Assembly: GCA_964459985.1 (NCBI GenBank)
Contig: CAYWOS010000002.1
Span: 66,147 to 130,146, forward strand
Reading direction: 5' to 3'
Length of the DNA stretch: 64,000 nt
Source: CAYWOS01 sp964459985
GTDB lineage: Bacteria; Bacillota; Clostridia; Christensenellales; Aristaeellaceae
Numbering within the stretch: position 1 is the first letter of the stretch; the number at the start of each line of letters is the position of its first letter. A program made the position numbers and the translations under genes. Below the pieces are notes generated by a model. That model was given only the letters and a program-made list of their open reading frames with translations, did no database searches and was not told where the DNA came from. Of this stretch, positions 9,167 through 19,616 are shown in pieces.

Positions 9167-9196
9167 AAACCGCGCGTTTCACGGCGCGCGGTTTTT
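9167..9196 (+). terminator. Intrinsic terminator of the HPr-like gene
   Basis: AAACCGCGCG (9167-9176) pairs with CGCGCGGTTT (9185-9194) across an 8-nt loop, and more T residues follow. Confidence 0.8.
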
Positions 9197-9221
9197 GCGA
9201 CGGCATAAGGCATGAATGAAC

Positions 9222-9250
9222 GGCGCGCTCTCCTTATCGGAGGGCGCGCC
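9222..9250 (-). terminator. Hairpin at the 3' end of clpB
   Basis: A 12-bp stem (9222-9233 with 9239-9250, one G-T pair) with a 5-nt loop, 16 bp beyond the clpB stop codon. There is no strong T tract on the minus strand. Confidence 0.55.
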
Positions 9251-9265
9251 GGTTTCGTTGGGCGC

Positions 9266-11872
<2,607 letters not shown>

Positions 11873-11912
11873 AACCATCACTCCGTTCGTCGTTGGTTTT
11901 GAGGAAGGAAAG

Positions 11913-11929
11913 ATTGACTATCTTTGACC
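11913..11929 (-). promoter_or_regulatory. CtsR heat-shock operator
   Basis: Read on the minus strand: GGTCAAA-GAT-AGTCAAT. This matches the CtsR direct heptad repeat (R-GTCAAA, 3-bp spacer, R-GTCAAA) with one mismatch. It lies just downstream of the -10 of the clpB promoter, where bound CtsR would block transcription. The ctsR gene is not in this window. Confidence 0.85.
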
Positions 11930-11938
11930 TTCAAGAGG

Positions 11939-11966
11939 ATTATAGCACATTTCGGCGCGTTGTCAA
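11939..11966 (-). promoter_or_regulatory. SigmaA promoter of clpB
   Basis: On the minus strand, perfect TTGACA (11961-11966) and perfect TATAAT (11939-11944) with a 16-bp spacer, followed at once by the CtsR operator. Confidence 0.85.
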
Positions 11967-12077
11967 CACCCCGGCGCGGGTTTTCCAATTTTTTTCTTAA
12001 ATGCGGAACGAAATCGCGGCGCGCATCGTCTTATTAGTGTAACAGTTGATTCTTTCCGCCCGAAAGGAGTTTTCCGT

Positions 12078-13346
12078 ATGACGAAACGCGCGCTTTCCCT
12101 GACGCTTGCCGTCCTTCTGCTGCTCGCCGCGGCGATCCCGACCGCCTTCGCCGTGCCGTCGCTGACCTACGTCAAGGCGCGGCTTGACAAATCCTTCGAT
12201 GTGTACGCCGGCCCGGGGAGCGGGTATCGCAGGCTCGGCACGGTGGGCGGCGGCGGCGTGGACCGCATCTACGGCGTCGTCGACAACGGCTGGATGCTGC
12301 TTGGTTATCAGGGCTCCTCGGGCGTCTACCGCATCGGTTATGTCGAGCCGAGCGCCGTCGGCCATCTCTACGATATCGAGGGAAGCATCAACACAAGTCT
12401 GACGTTCAGCGACGCGCATACCGTGACCATCGTGCGCGATATCGGCATGACCGACGATCCCATCATCAACAACAAATCCATCGCGCAGTTCGAGGAAGGC
12501 GACGCCGTGACGCTGCTCGCCACGCTCGGCTCGAATTGGGCGTACGTCGAGGGCAAATCGCTGCGCGGCTTCGTCCGCATCGGCGCCGTGAGCGAGTTCG
12601 TCACGCCCAAACCTTCGGTGACCGCCAAGCCCACCGCGCGGCCGACCGCGCGCCCCACCGATTCGCCCTATATTCCGCCCACCGGCGGGAACAGCCGTCT
12701 GGCGTCGCTTCGGCACAACTGCACTTCGTCCGGCAAACTGTCGCCCGGCGCTTTCAGCCCGTACCAGTACAGCTATCTTCTGACGATGGCGAGCACCGTG
12801 GATTTCGTCCGCTTCACGCCGACGGCGTACAATCAAAGCGCGACCATCACCGTCAACGGTCAGTACGTGGCGAGCGGCGCGCAGTCGCAGAAGATCTATA
12901 TGAGCGATCAGCCGCAGATGGTCGCCATCCGCGTGACCTACGGCGGCGAGAGCAGCGAGTACACCGTGTTCCTCCAGCGCCGCCCCGATACCCGCCGCAC
13001 GCGCGTGTCCATCGGCTTCATCAACAGCTTCTACCAGAGCGGCGGCGACTGGTACATCAACGCCGATCTGGCGACCGTCAAATACTACGGGGAGAACTAC
13101 CAGAGCGGCAACCTGTCCACCTATACGAACACCTCTTCCTCCGAGCAGTACAAGTACGCGGTGGACCCGAACTGCATCTTTTATTACGGCACCATGACCT
13201 ATCCCTACCGCGCGACCAACATCAATGATTTCATGTCGCATTACGCGCAGTACGGCTCCACTTTGTACCGCATCGTCTATATCGGCGACAAGATCGTCGC
13301 CGTCCTGCCCTACGCCTCCGACGCCGGCACGGGCGGAATGAAATAA
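12078..13346 (+). CDS. Secreted protein with SH3-like domains and a cadherin-like beta-sandwich
   Basis: A 422-residue exported protein. Residues 1-26 form a signal peptide (basic start, long Leu/Ala core, AFA cleavage site). Two SH3-like beta-barrel segments follow (about 30-95 and 110-175; the first includes YAGPGSGYRRLGTV and a GWMLL strand). A Pro/Thr/Ala linker (PKPSVTAKPTARPTARPT) comes next. The region from about 210 to 300 resembles the cadherin-like beta-sandwich found in Firmicutes surface proteins (SPGAFSPYQYSYLLT...VTYGGESSEYTV). The last ~110 residues are Tyr- and Asn-rich and unrecognised. SH3 domains of this kind usually bind cell wall, so a wall-associated role is likely. No sortase motif is seen. 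Confidence 0.75.
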   Translation: MTKRALSLTLAVLLLLAAAIPTAFAVPSLTYVKARLDKSFDVYAGPGSGYRRLGTVGGGGVDRIYGVVDNGWMLLGYQGSSGVYRIGYVEPSAVGHLYDIEGSINTSLTFSDAHTVTIVRDIGMTDDPIINNKSIAQFEEGDAVTLLATLGSNWAYVEGKSLRGFVRIGAVSEFVTPKPSVTAKPTARPTARPTDSPYIPPTGGNSRLASLRHNCTSSGKLSPGAFSPYQYSYLLTMASTVDFVRFTPTAYNQSATITVNGQYVASGAQSQKIYMSDQPQMVAIRVTYGGESSEYTVFLQRRPDTRRTRVSIGFINSFYQSGGDWYINADLATVKYYGENYQSGNLSTYTNTSSSEQYKYAVDPNCIFYYGTMTYPYRATNINDFMSHYAQYGSTLYRIVYIGDKIVAVLPYASDAGTGGMK

Positions 13347-13409
13347 CGCATATCTTTTGCTTGCAATATCGCGCGGTTTCGGCTACTCTATAAAGGCTGG
13401 AACGCGCGC

Positions 13410-13443
13410 CGGGGGCTGCCGCGTGACGCGACAGCCCCCGTTT
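13410..13443 (+). terminator. Intrinsic terminator of the SH3-domain gene
   Basis: CGGGGGCTG (13410-13418) pairs with CAGCCCCCG (13432-13440), with a CGCG/CGCG helix inside, followed by TTTC. Confidence 0.75.
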
Positions 13444-13458
13444 CATGTATGCGCGCGC

Positions 13459-13770
13459 TTACAGCGTGTTTCTCATCTGCTGATACTTTTGCTTCGCCTG
13501 CCTGATTTCCTGCGCGGTGGCGGGCTTCGTCTCATACCAGTTCAGCCCGCTCATGACCTGAAACAGCTTGAGCTGATCCTGACCGATCTGCATGTAGCTG
13601 TCGTTGATCACCTGGCGAAGCCCCTGATGGCTGACCTCGACGATGTCGGACGCCATGTTGGTCAGGTTCGCTTTCTCGTGATAGAGCAAATCGAAGGCAA
13701 GCTCCTGCTCGCTGAGCGGCTGCTGGGCGTTCTGCCCGTCCTGATTCATCTGATTCCAAGTTTGGCTCAT
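13459..13770 (-). CDS. CotF-family spore coat protein
   Basis: A 103-residue protein with the CotF helical signature (LSEQELAFDLLYHEKANLTN, then a long helix with a conserved GL...VINDSYM pattern). The last quarter, TKPATAQEIRQAKQKYQQMR, is also typical of CotF-like proteins. The family is deposited on forespore or spore surfaces in Bacilli and Clostridia. The N-terminus is Gln- and Asn-rich. ATG 13770 is eight bases after AAGGAG; a GTG at 13779 overlaps it. It is the second gene of a two-gene operon, 12 bp behind a smaller relative. Confidence 0.8.
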   Translation of the reverse strand: MSQTWNQMNQDGQNAQQPLSEQELAFDLLYHEKANLTNMASDIVEVSHQGLRQVINDSYMQIGQDQLKLFQVMSGLNWYETKPATAQEIRQAKQKYQQMRNTL

Positions 13771-13782
13771 CTTGATCACTCC

Positions 13783-13986
13783 TTACTGACAGCCGTTGAG
13801 GAAGGCGAACAGCGCGTCGTACTGCTGGCGGCTGTGCTGGGCGATGGCGGACGCGACGCCCTTGAGCTCGGGATGGACGAACTGGTTCTGGTACGCCGAG
13901 GCGACGCGGCAGCCGGTGGCGAGATGCGCCAATTGATCCTCGATGATGGACAAATCCTTGCTGGAGAGAGAACAGGTTTCAGGCAT
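13783..13986 (-). CDS. Small CotF-like coat protein
   Basis: A 67-residue helical protein beginning MPETCSLSSKDLSIIEDQLA with a well-spaced AAAGGAG. It appears to be the short half of a CotF-type pair: its sequence (LSSKDLSIIEDQL...YQNQF...HSRQQYDALFAFLN) matches the ferritin-like two-helix pattern that accompanies CotF proteins in Clostridia. It lies immediately upstream of the longer CotF-family gene, so the two products probably assemble together on the spore. The N- and C-terminal Cys residues could take part in coat cross-linking (inference). The true frame is hidden inside a much longer artefactual frame reaching into the opposite gene. Confidence 0.72.
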   Translation of the reverse strand: MPETCSLSSKDLSIIEDQLAHLATGCRVASAYQNQFVHPELKGVASAIAQHSRQQYDALFAFLNGCQ

Positions 13987-14077
13987 ACGATCACTCCTTT
14001 TGATTGTCATTTGACGGTTTCGCGTCCTTGGGACAGCGATAGATTGCCCCGTTTGACGGAAAGTATGAGGGAAAGTC

Positions 14078-15178
14078 ATGAAAAACTGGCAAGCGTACCG
14101 ATGCCTGCTCGCGCTGACGCCGCGCGGCGTGCGCCCCGACAGCCCGCTTTTGCGCGCGCTTTGGAAGCATCGCGCCGTGGGCGGCACGGCGGCGGTGTTT
14201 GAAAACGGCGAGATCACCGAAATCGCCGCCTGCGGCGCGGCGCGGCGCGAGCCGTACAGACCGGCGGACGCGCATACGGCGTACCGCGCGGCGTCGGTCA
14301 GCAAGCTGGTGACGGCGCTGGGTGCGATGAAGCTGCGCGAGGAAGGCGTTCTCGATTTGGACGCCGACGTGTGCGGAATACTGGGCGGCGAGGCGGGCGC
14401 GCTGCTCGCGGCGCGCGGCGGGGCGACGCTGCGCGCGCTGATGACGCATACCGCCGGGCTGCGCGACGGCAGGGCGTATAACGAGGGCATCGCGCGCGGC
14501 GTAAAGCTGTCCGAGATCCTGCGCGGCGACAGCTTCGGCGAGCGCGGACAATGGGCGTATTCCAACCTCGGCGCGGGCATCGCCGGCGCGGTGATGGCGC
14601 GCGCGGCGGACGCGCCCTTTGATCTGCTGATGCATCGGACGGTGTTCGCGCCGCTCGGCGTCGCCGCCTCGTACTTCCCCGCCCGCATGGGCAGAAGCCT
14701 CGCCGACGCCTACCGCGTGCTGCCGCCGCGCGCAAGGTCGAACTTTGACGCCGCCGCGCGCGCGAAAAAGGCGCCGCGCGACGCCGTTGATCCCGAATAC
14801 GACTACATGCTGGCGCACGGCAACCTTTGCGTCACCGCGCCCGATCTGTGCAAAATCGGCATGGCGCTGTGCGAAAGCGGCTTTCTGTCGCAGGCGTCGC
14901 TTGACGAAATGCGCGCGCCCGCCGCGTCGTTCGGCGCGCGCGCTCACAATCTCAGGCAGGGGATCGGCACGTTTATTTTAGACGATCCCGCGCTGTTCCC
15001 GCGCACGCTGTACGGGCATCAGGGGCTGGCCTACGGCGCGGTGCACGGGCTGTTCTTCGATCCCGTGTCGCGGCGCGGGTACGCCATGCTGACAAGCGGC
15101 GTCGGCGAGGCGCGGCGCGGCGTGCTGGCCGACGTCAACGCCGATATGATCCGTCTTGTGTTCGGAGGCATACGATGA
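14078..15178 (+). CDS. Serine beta-lactamase-fold hydrolase (class C/EstB-like)
   Basis: A 366-residue protein of the beta-lactamase/penicillin-binding-protein superfamily. The SxxK nucleophile motif is SVSK in YRAASVSKLVTALGAMKL, the YxN motif is YSN in QWAYSNLGAG, and the KTG position is HQG (YGHQGLAYG), as in esterase-type members. There is no signal peptide, so it is probably cytoplasmic and acts as an esterase or peptidase rather than a true beta-lactamase. It starts with GAGGG before ATG 14078, divergent from the coat genes. Its stop overlaps the start of recX by four bases (ATGA), so the two are translationally coupled. Confidence 0.85.
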   Translation: MKNWQAYRCLLALTPRGVRPDSPLLRALWKHRAVGGTAAVFENGEITEIAACGAARREPYRPADAHTAYRAASVSKLVTALGAMKLREEGVLDLDADVCGILGGEAGALLAARGGATLRALMTHTAGLRDGRAYNEGIARGVKLSEILRGDSFGERGQWAYSNLGAGIAGAVMARAADAPFDLLMHRTVFAPLGVAASYFPARMGRSLADAYRVLPPRARSNFDAAARAKKAPRDAVDPEYDYMLAHGNLCVTAPDLCKIGMALCESGFLSQASLDEMRAPAASFGARAHNLRQGIGTFILDDPALFPRTLYGHQGLAYGAVHGLFFDPVSRRGYAMLTSGVGEARRGVLADVNADMIRLVFGGIR

Positions 15179-15810
15179 GCGATCGCGTAACCGAGGTATT
15201 CAGGCGCGGCGGCGTGGCGAAGATCACGCTCCTGTCGGGCGATACGCTGCGCGTGCCCTCGCCGGTTTTTCTGGAAAGACGGCTGCGCGAGGGGGATTTC
15301 GTCGATCCCGACGCGTACCGCGACTTCGCGCGCCGGCGCGAGGGCGAATTCGCGCTGCTCGCCGCCGCCAAATATATGGAAACGCGCGAGCGCAGCGCGG
15401 GCGAAATCGCCGCGCATCTCAAAAGCAAGGCGTATGACGACGCCGTGATCGAGGATGTTTTGACCGTCCTCAAGCGGCGCAATCTCGTGTCCGACGCGCG
15501 TTTTTCCGAAATGTGGACCGACGCGCGCATCCGAAAGTACGGGCGTTCGCGCGTCGCCGCCGAGCTTGCCCGCAAGGGCGTGGCGCGCGAAACGGTCGCG
15601 GCGGCGCTGGAGGGGATCGATCCCGATATCGAATTTGAGCAGGCGGTCAAACAGGCGGACAAGCTCATGCGCCGGCTGGACGACCCGCGCAAGGCGATGC
15701 AGGCGCTCGCGCGGCGTGGTTACGCCTACGACCTTGCCCGCCGCGCCGTCGCCCTCGCGCGGGAACGCGGTTCGGCCGACGGTTCGGGCGGCGCGGACGA
15801 CGACGAGTAA
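15175..15810 (+). CDS. recX: Regulatory protein RecX
   Basis: A 211-residue RecX-family protein that modulates RecA filaments. Three RecX-type three-helix repeats are visible: LLAAAKYMETRERSAGEIAAHL, then VIEDVLTVLKRRNLVSDARF followed by the diagnostic RKYGRSRVAAELARKGV, then a final repeat near residues 150-195 with ALARRGYAYDLARRAV. The N-terminal ~55 residues form a small beta domain common in Firmicutes RecX. It overlaps the preceding hydrolase gene by four bases. The Asp-rich C-terminus is low complexity. recA is not in the window. Confidence 0.9.
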   Translation: MSDRVTEVFRRGGVAKITLLSGDTLRVPSPVFLERRLREGDFVDPDAYRDFARRREGEFALLAAAKYMETRERSAGEIAAHLKSKAYDDAVIEDVLTVLKRRNLVSDARFSEMWTDARIRKYGRSRVAAELARKGVARETVAAALEGIDPDIEFEQAVKQADKLMRRLDDPRKAMQALARRGYAYDLARRAVALARERGSADGSGGADDDE

Positions 15811-15987
15811 TATCCTTATATCCGCGCGGCGCGCGGCGCATGCGGCGGCGCGACGAATGGCATGCTCGCGGATGCCATCGCGTATGTCAGGACAAGCGCC
15901 CGTCCCCGCGCGCCGCGCTGTCGAAATAAGCAAATATTTATCGAAACGCACAGATTTTACGAAATCATGCAAGATCGTTTCGCGGAA

Positions 15988-16016
15988 TTGACAGAAATGC
16001 CCTGCCCGGGTATAAT
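15988..16016 (+). promoter_or_regulatory. Consensus sigmaA promoter for the GlmM-like mutase operon
   Basis: Perfect TTGACA (15988-15993), a 17-bp spacer and perfect TATAAT (16011-16016). The ATG of the mutase is 68 bp downstream. This is among the strongest promoters in the window. Confidence 0.88.
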
Positions 16017-16083
16017 AAGGATGGCGATCAAGCGCGGGCGGCGGGACAACGCGATCGGCGCGCGAGCGAATCGGAGGTGCAAT

Positions 16084-17430
16084 ATGGGCAAGTATTTCGG
16101 GACGGACGGCTTTCGCGGCGAGGCGAACAAGGAGCTCAACGTCATGCACGCCTATAAGGTGGGGCGTTACGTCGGATACTACTACGGGCGCGGGCGCAAG
16201 GCGCGCGTCGTGATCGGCAAGGACACGCGGAAATCCTCCTATATGTTCGAGGACGCGCTGTGCGCCGGGCTGGCGGCGTCGGGCGCGGACGCCTATCTGC
16301 TGCACGTCACCACGACGCCGAGCGTCGCGTACTGCACGCGCACCGAGGGCTTCGACTGCGGCATCATGATCTCCGCCAGCCACAACCCCTACTACGACAA
16401 CGGGATCAAATTGCTCAACGGCAACGGCGAAAAAATGGCGGACAGCATGCTCGATCTCGTCGAGCAATATATCGACGGCGAATTGCCCGAGATCCCTTAC
16501 GTCACGCGCGACGCCATCGGTCAGGTGATCGATCACGCCGCCGGGCGCAACCGCTACATCGGCTATCTGATCTCGCTCGCTATGAATTCCTATAAGGGCG
16601 TGCGCGTCGGGCTCGACTGCGCCAACGGCAGCACGTGGATGATCGCGCGCAGCGTGTTTGAGGCGCTGGGCGCCGAGGCGCACGTCATCTCCGACCGACC
16701 GAACGGCGAGAACATCAACGACGCCTGCGGCTCGACGCACATCGAGGCGCTTCAGCGTCTGGTGGTCGAGAAGGGGCTTGACGTCGGGTTCGCCTTTGAC
16801 GGCGACGCCGACCGCTGCCTCGCCGTGGACGAAAAGGGCGGCCTGATCGACGGCGACGCCATCCTGTACATATACGGCAAATACATGAAATCGCGCGATC
16901 ATCTGCGCACCAACACCGTGGTGGGCACGGTGATGAGCAATTTCGGGCTGCAAAAATCGCTCGCTCGCGAGGGCATTGATTTCATCGCCACCAAGGTTGG
17001 CGACCGCTTCGTGTACGAGGCGATGCGCGACGGCGGGCACCTGCTGGGCGGCGAGCAGTCGGGGCACATCATCTTTTCCAAGTACGCCACCACCGGCGAC
17101 GGCATGCTGACGGCGATCAAGGTGATGCAGGCGATGCTGTCGCAGAAGCAGCCCCTGTCCAAGCTCGCCGAGAGCATGACGCGCTATCCGCAGGTGCTCA
17201 AAAACGTGCGCGTGACCGACAAGGACGAGGCGCTGTCCGACGCGGGCGTCGCCGCCGCCGTCGAGGACGCGCGGGCGCGCCTTGGCGAAACCGGGCGCGT
17301 GCTTGTGCGCAAAAGCGGCACCGAGCCGCTCCTGCGCGTCATGGCGGAGGCGGAGGACAAGGCGCTGTGCGAGGAATGCGTCGGCGCGATCGTGCGCGAA
17401 CTGAATATGCGCGGCTACGCGGTCAAGTGA
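16084..17430 (+). CDS. glmM: Phosphoglucosamine mutase-like phosphohexomutase
   Basis: A 448-residue alpha-D-phosphohexomutase of the GlmM subgroup, which converts glucosamine-6-phosphate to glucosamine-1-phosphate for UDP-GlcNAc synthesis. It opens with GKYFGTDGFRG, has the phosphoserine loop ISASHNP (Ser99), the metal-binding DGDADR loop, the sugar-specificity loop GGEQSGH, and the phosphate-binding RKSGTEPLLRVM near the C-terminus. All key motifs are intact. GGAGGTG precedes the ATG, and a consensus promoter drives it. The next gene encodes a GlmU-like acetyltransferase-fold protein 24 bp away, supporting an amino-sugar nucleotide role. It may be a second, non-housekeeping GlmM copy; that cannot be judged from this window. 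Confidence 0.9.
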   Translation: MGKYFGTDGFRGEANKELNVMHAYKVGRYVGYYYGRGRKARVVIGKDTRKSSYMFEDALCAGLAASGADAYLLHVTTTPSVAYCTRTEGFDCGIMISASHNPYYDNGIKLLNGNGEKMADSMLDLVEQYIDGELPEIPYVTRDAIGQVIDHAAGRNRYIGYLISLAMNSYKGVRVGLDCANGSTWMIARSVFEALGAEAHVISDRPNGENINDACGSTHIEALQRLVVEKGLDVGFAFDGDADRCLAVDEKGGLIDGDAILYIYGKYMKSRDHLRTNTVVGTVMSNFGLQKSLAREGIDFIATKVGDRFVYEAMRDGGHLLGGEQSGHIIFSKYATTGDGMLTAIKVMQAMLSQKQPLSKLAESMTRYPQVLKNVRVTDKDEALSDAGVAAAVEDARARLGETGRVLVRKSGTEPLLRVMAEAEDKALCEECVGAIVRELNMRGYAVK

Positions 17431-17454
17431 TAAACGGATAAGGAGCTGACAAAC

Positions 17455-18114
17455 GTGCTCAAAACCTGCGATCTGTTCGATCTGTCGCGCTCGGTCGCTT
17501 CCCCGATTCTCGAGAAAACGGTCTACCCGTGGGAGGCGCTGGACGGCATCAAGGCGTTCATCCTCGAGTACGGCAAATCGCTGTCCGCCGAGGAATTCGA
17601 CAGCCCGCGCGAGGGCGTGTGGATCGCGCGCGACGCGACCGTCGCGCCGACCGCGTTCATCGGCGCGCCCTGCATCGTCGATCACGGCGCCGAGATCCGC
17701 CACGGCGCGTACATTCGCGGCAGCGCGGTGATCGGCAAGTACGCGGTCGTGGGCAATTCGTGCGAGATCAAGAACGCCGTCCTGTTCGACGGCGTGCAGG
17801 TGCCGCATTTCAACTATGTCGGCGATTCGGTGCTCGGCTGGAAAGCGCACATGGGCGCGGGCGCGGTGACCTCCAACGTCAAAAGCGACAGGACGCCCGT
17901 GACCGTGCGCTGCGGCGAGGAAATGATTGAAACGGGGCGCAAAAAGCTGGGCGCGATGCTCGGCGACCGCGCCGAGATCGGCTGCAACAGCGTGCTCAAC
18001 CCGGGGACGGTCGTCGGCCGCGATTCGCGCGTTTACCCGTTGTCCTCGGTGCGCGGCACCGTGCCCGAGCGCGCCGTTTATAAACGCGCGGGGGAGGTCG
18101 TGCCGCAGACGTGA
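17455..18114 (+). CDS. Left-handed beta-helix acyltransferase resembling the GlmU C-terminal domain
   Basis: A 219-residue protein made mostly of hexapeptide repeats (left-handed beta-helix), for example IARDATVAPTAFIGAPCIV and GAYIRGSAVIGKYAVVGN. The segment HFNYVGDSVLGWKAHMGAGA resembles the acetyl-CoA/GlcN-1-P acetyltransferase half of GlmU. The uridylyltransferase half is absent. An alternative is the stand-alone UDP-GlcNAc-related nucleotidyltransferase-like group found in Clostridia. It starts at GTG 17455 after AAGGAG and follows the GlmM-like mutase closely, so acetylation of glucosamine-1-phosphate is the simplest inference. The N-terminal ~45 residues are helical and family-specific. 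Confidence 0.75.
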   Translation: MLKTCDLFDLSRSVASPILEKTVYPWEALDGIKAFILEYGKSLSAEEFDSPREGVWIARDATVAPTAFIGAPCIVDHGAEIRHGAYIRGSAVIGKYAVVGNSCEIKNAVLFDGVQVPHFNYVGDSVLGWKAHMGAGAVTSNVKSDRTPVTVRCGEEMIETGRKKLGAMLGDRAEIGCNSVLNPGTVVGRDSRVYPLSSVRGTVPERAVYKRAGEVVPQT

Positions 18115-18134
18115 ACCCTCCGCGCGAACAAGCA

Positions 18135-18163
18135 TTGCTTTTTTTGGCCGATTGTGGAATAAT
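18135..18163 (+). promoter_or_regulatory. Probable promoter for the glycosyltransferase gene
   Basis: TTGCTT (18135-18140), a 17-bp spacer and AATAAT (18158-18163), 23 bp before the ATG. The match is moderate. Confidence 0.5.
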
Positions 18164-18185
18164 AGGGCGAGGGGGGTGACTTTTC

Positions 18186-19373
18186 ATGCTGCGCATCGGG
18201 CAGTTTACCGACACGTTTTTGCCCATTACGGACGGCGTGGGGCGCGTGGCGCTCTCGTATGCCGAAACGCTCAGCCGCATGGGGCATCAGGTCACCGTCG
18301 TTTCGCCGATGTACGACACCGGCTTTCGCGGCGGATATCCCTTCGAGCTGGTCGATTTTCAGGCGATGAAAGTGCCGACCATGAACCAGTACAAAACCGG
18401 CGAGGCCCCGATGGACGCGCACTACCGCGCGCGGATGCGGATGATCCAGCTGGATATCCTCCACGCGCACGCGCCCTTTACCGCCGGCTCCGAGGCGCTG
18501 CGTTTGAGCGTGCTGCGTAAAATCCCGCTGGTGGGCACCTTTCACTCGCGGTACTACGATGATTTTTTCAAGGCGACCAAGAGCGAGAAAATGGCCAAGC
18601 TCGGCGTCAAATTCGTCGTTGACTTTTACGAGCGCTGCGACGAGGTCTGGGCGGTCGGCCATCAGACGGCGGACATCCTGTATTCCTACGGCTATCGCGG
18701 CGATATCGAGGTCATGCCCAACGGCGTGACGCTGCGCGAGGCGAAGGCGGACGCCGTGAGCGAGATCGAACGCCGCTACGGACTGGGCGATCTGCCGATG
18801 CTTTTGTTCGTGGGGCAAATGAACTTTAAAAAGAACATCCGCCGCCTGCTCGAGGCCTGCGCCGCGCTGCGCAGGGCGGGCGTCGAGTTTCGCCTGCTGT
18901 TGGCGGGGCAGGGCCCCGACGAAAAGGATATCGCGCGCCTGATCGGCGATTTGAACCTCAAAGGCTGCGCCTATATGACGGGGCATGTTACCGACAGCGC
19001 GCTGCTGGACGCGCTGTACGCGCGCGCGACGCTGTTCCTGTTCCCCTCGCTTTATGATATGGCGCCCATGGTGGTGCGCGAGGCGGCGGTCATGGGCACG
19101 CCGTCGGTCATGGTGCGCGGTAGCGCCTCCGCCGAGATCGTGCGCGACGGCGAAAACGGGCTGCTCTGCGACGACGATTCGGACGCGCTCAGCCATGTGA
19201 TCGAAAGCGCGCTGCGCGACCGCGAACGCCTCGACCGCATCGGGCAATGCGCGAAGGAGACCATTCCCGTGCCGTGGGAGCGCGTGATGGAAAAGTCGGT
19301 CGAGCGTTACGAGCGCCTGATCCTGATGGGCTGGAAAAACCAACTGAAGAAAAAAACGCTTCGCGTGATATAG
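18186..19373 (+). CDS. GT4-family glycosyltransferase (group 1)
   Basis: A 395-residue GT-B-fold transferase. The N-terminal domain begins RIGQFTDTFLPITDGVGRV, typical of GT4 enzymes that glycosylate diacylglycerol or wall lipids. The C-terminal nucleotide-sugar domain includes VMPNGV, LLFVGQMNFKKNIRRLLEA and the E-x7-E motif region PSLYDMAPMVVREAAVMGTP. The closest functional group by appearance is the 1,2-diacylglycerol 3-glucosyltransferase type (glycolipid anchor synthesis). It has no transmembrane segment; the basic C-terminus (KNQLKKKTLRVI) could bind the membrane. It is flanked by its own promoter and a strong terminator. Confidence 0.85.
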   Translation: MLRIGQFTDTFLPITDGVGRVALSYAETLSRMGHQVTVVSPMYDTGFRGGYPFELVDFQAMKVPTMNQYKTGEAPMDAHYRARMRMIQLDILHAHAPFTAGSEALRLSVLRKIPLVGTFHSRYYDDFFKATKSEKMAKLGVKFVVDFYERCDEVWAVGHQTADILYSYGYRGDIEVMPNGVTLREAKADAVSEIERRYGLGDLPMLLFVGQMNFKKNIRRLLEACAALRRAGVEFRLLLAGQGPDEKDIARLIGDLNLKGCAYMTGHVTDSALLDALYARATLFLFPSLYDMAPMVVREAAVMGTPSVMVRGSASAEIVRDGENGLLCDDDSDALSHVIESALRDRERLDRIGQCAKETIPVPWERVMEKSVERYERLILMGWKNQLKKKTLRVI

Positions 19374-19407
19374 CGCGGTTATGACCGCCGCGCCCGATCA
19401 CGCGGAC

Positions 19408-19442
19408 GGGGCGGTCGCGGGAGAACGCGGCCGCCCCTTTTT
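19408..19442 (+). terminator. Intrinsic terminator of the glycosyltransferase gene
   Basis: A 12-bp GC-rich stem (19408-19419 with 19426-19437, one G-T pair), a 6-nt loop and five T residues. Confidence 0.88.
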
Positions 19443-19515
19443 CGGACGACGGACGCGCGGGAACTTCTCATATCAGGCGCTTGTGGAAATATTTGCTTTC
19501 TTTTCGGGAAACGTC

Positions 19516-19544
19516 TGTACAAAGCGTTATGCTTGTGATATAAT
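19516..19544 (+). promoter_or_regulatory. SigmaA promoter for the dehydratase gene
   Basis: TGTACA (19516-19521), a 17-bp spacer and perfect TATAAT (19539-19544) in an AT-rich stretch, about 70 bp before the chosen ATG. Confidence 0.75.
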
Positions 19545-19616
19545 ACTATATATAGGCTGATGTTTGCCCGGCGCTCCGTTATTTTGTGTTTGAATGTATA
19601 TGAACGAGGATATCGC

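Noticed and set aside
13368..13440. Promoter-like TTGCAA/TACTCT just before a terminator, suggesting a tiny RNA
   Set aside because: The transcript would be only about 40 nt and consist of the terminator itself; the -10 is poor. It is better explained as spacer upstream of the SH3 gene's terminator.
14063..14070. CATACTTT on the minus strand as a sporulation sigma -10 for the coat genes
   Set aside because: No matching -35 at the expected distance, so a sigmaE or sigmaK promoter cannot be supported from sequence.
15031..18135. A 1034-codon reverse frame
   Set aside because: Runs opposite four well-supported forward genes (hydrolase, recX, glmM-like, beta-helix protein) and shows only shadow composition.
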